Of a stretch of DNA of 64,000 nucleotides, positions 62,889 through 64,000 are shown one piece after another. Made by a program: the position numbers and the translations under genes. This DNA comes from a bacterium (GTDB lineage: Bacteria > Desulfobacterota > Binatia > DP-6): the NCBI GenBank assembly GCA_026129405.1, contig JAHCID010000001.1, forward strand, positions 62,001-126,000. Reading direction: 5' to 3'. Under the pieces are notes generated by a model. The model was given only the letters and a program-made list of their open reading frames with translations. It was not told where the DNA came from and ran no database searches. The first letter of the stretch is position 1. Every line of letters starts with the position of its first letter.

Positions 62889-64000
62889 ATGTACGAGCGG
62901 TTCTTCGGGCTCGTGGACGCGCCGTTCCGGCTGACGCCGGATCCGCGCTACCTCTTCCTCTCCGCGAAGCACGCGGACGCGCTCGCCCACCTGCGCCTCG
63001 GCCTCTCCGAGTCGAGCGGCTTCGTCTGCATCACCGGCGACGTCGGCACCGGCAAGACCACCGTCCTGCGCCATTTCCTCTCCGACCTCGCCCCCGAGGT
63101 GCGCGCGGCCTACGTCGTCAACCCGACGCTGACGCCGCTCGAGCTGCTCCAGACCGTCAACGCCGAGTTCGGTCTGCCGTCGTCGAGCCACAGCCGCAAG
63201 GAGCTGATCGACGCGCTGAACGCGCACCTCCTGCGCCAGCGCGGCGAGGGCCGCGTCGCGGTGGTCGTGGTCGACGAGGCACAGGCGCTCGGCATCGACG
63301 TCCTCGAGCATCTGCGGCTGCTGTCGAACCTCGAAACCACCACCGAGAAGCTGCTGCGCGTGATTCTCGTCGGCCAACCGCAGCTGCGCACGCTGCTGCT
63401 GCACCCCGAGCTCGTGCAGCTGAACCAGCGCATCACGCTGCGCTGGCACATCGGTCCGCTCGACCGCGCCGAGACCGCCGCCTACGTCCGCCACCGGCTG
63501 CACGTCGCCAGCCGCGGCCAGGTGACGCAGCTCTTCTCGCCGCTCGCCCTGGCCGCGATCCACCGACGCTCGGGGGGCGTGCCGAGGCTCGTGAACATGC
63601 TCTGCCATCGCGCGATGCTGGCCGCGTTCGCGCGCGAGGAGCGCACCGTCGGCCTCCCCGCGGTGCGGCGCGCGTATCGCGAGGTCGCGAGCGTGCCCCT
63701 GCCGGTGCGGCGCACGTCGCGCCCGTGGATGGTGCCGGGGGGGCTCGCGGCGGCGGCGGGCGTCGCCGCGCTGGCGTGGATCGCCACCGGCGGCCTCGAC
63801 GCCTGGCGCGCACCGGAGGCGACCGAGATCGCGGCGGTGGCGTCGGACGACCCACCGCCGGCAGCGCGGGTCGCCGGCGGCGAAGACGGGCGGCCGCCGG
63901 CGCGCCGGTCGTCGCCGCGGGGACGCCGGGGGCGCCGTCGCGGATGCGGGCGGCGCGGTTGCGGAGGCCTCCCCCGGCCGCAGCGGGCGGGACCGTGTCG
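62889..64000 (+). CDS. ExeA/GspA-type AAA ATPase (truncated by window end)
   Basis: The visible part begins MYERFFGLVDAPFRLTPDPRYLF, typical of ExeA/GspA and MSHA MshM-like proteins. GDVGTGKTT is Walker A, VVVVDEAQAL Walker B, and the sensor region VGQPQLRTLL follows, then RSGGVPRLVN. After residue 265 comes a cytoplasmic to periplasmic transition with a membrane helix (GGLAAAAGVAALAWIATGGL). The last about 35 codons look unusual (mostly Arg and Gly); other frames give an Ala/Pro/Val-rich linker, so a frameshift near 63.88-63.92 kb is possible. Family members help build type II secretion or pilus machines. Confidence 0.8.
   Translation, partial: MYERFFGLVDAPFRLTPDPRYLFLSAKHADALAHLRLGLSESSGFVCITGDVGTGKTTVLRHFLSDLAPEVRAAYVVNPTLTPLELLQTVNAEFGLPSSSHSRKELIDALNAHLLRQRGEGRVAVVVVDEAQALGIDVLEHLRLLSNLETTTEKLLRVILVGQPQLRTLLLHPELVQLNQRITLRWHIGPLDRAETAAYVRHRLHVASRGQVTQLFSPLALAAIHRRSGGVPRLVNMLCHRAMLAAFAREERTVGLPAVRRAYREVASVPLPVRRTSRPWMVPGGLAAAAGVAALAWIATGGLDAWRAPEATEIAAVASDDPPPAARVAGGEDGRPPARRSSPRGRRGRRRGCGRRGCGGLPRPQRAGPC

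Overview
The window is about 64 kb of very GC-rich, tightly packed bacterial DNA. The genes point to an aerobic (or facultatively aerobic) Gram-negative heterotroph: LpxA and a large outer-membrane barrel protein imply an outer membrane, and there is a System I (Ccm) cytochrome c maturation cluster, a caa3/aa3-type oxidase operon, hemE-hemH-hemG, phosphatidylcholine synthase, and several lipid/CoA enzymes (CaiB/BaiF transferase, lipid-transfer thiolase, crotonase, ETF). The mixture resembles uncultured delta-proteobacterial lineages such as Binatota (Desulfobacterota_B) or Myxococcota; this is an inference from gene content. No rRNA, tRNA, CRISPR array, insertion sequence or prophage was recognised, and no clear intrinsic terminator was seen. 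Genes often overlap by ATGA, GTGA or TGATG, so translational coupling is common.

Layout. 0-17 kb: end of a type II pantothenate kinase, a GluR0-like glutamate-gated K+ channel, a GNAT protein, a DUF1214/DUF1254 pair, a secreted tannase-family esterase, a DUF35-thiolase fusion, a DAHP-synthase-like enzyme with altered motifs, a Uma2 protein, an FGGY kinase coupled to an MmgE/PrpD protein, a secreted matrixin protease with thrombospondin type 3 repeats, phosphatidylcholine synthase and a DUF1302-like outer-membrane protein. 17-28 kb: TetR regulator, zinc-ribbon protein, riboflavin synthase, ABC1 kinase, then a compact minus-strand operon of an ECF sigma factor, an Ogt methyltransferase carrying a C-terminal Ada zinc domain, and a 2OG-Fe(II) oxygenase. 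Next come a frameshifted ThiO-like gene overlapping a fused EtfB-EtfA gene, a TMTC-like membrane TPR protein and a CobW GTPase. 28-33 kb is an accessory patch: a MazF-type and a VapBC toxin-antitoxin pair around a methyltransferase/glycosyltransferase pair, then broken genes.

33-48.5 kb is a heme and respiration block. On the minus strand, yacG-lpxA-ccmE-ccmF-ccmH-ccmI-like-(tRNA-binding protein)-ccmA-ccmB-ccmC-ccmD is nearly continuous; CcmE uses Cys instead of His in its heme-binding motif and no ccmG is present. On the plus strand, two tandem paralogues of an unrecognised family lead into hemE-hemH-hemG and then coxB-coxA-coxC-cox4-a second coxC and a small CxxC membrane protein. The block therefore encodes late heme synthesis, heme attachment and the terminal oxidase that uses it.

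48.5-64 kb holds a crotonase, an HDOD-GAF signalling protein, a DUF938 protein, a degenerate receiver, a GST, a CaiB/BaiF CoA transferase, a frameshifted aspartic protease, a methyltransferase coupled to a beta-carbonic anhydrase, a frameshifted photolyase, an FAD oxidoreductase, and a nitrogen-linked set. In that set a consensus sigma-54 promoter precedes an unrecognised 59-residue ORF, glnB and a PuuD-like amidotransferase. The window ends with an alpha/beta hydrolase coupled to a class III aminotransferase and a truncated ExeA/GspA-type AAA ATPase. Several otherwise well-conserved genes carry single-base frameshifts, which may be assembly errors.
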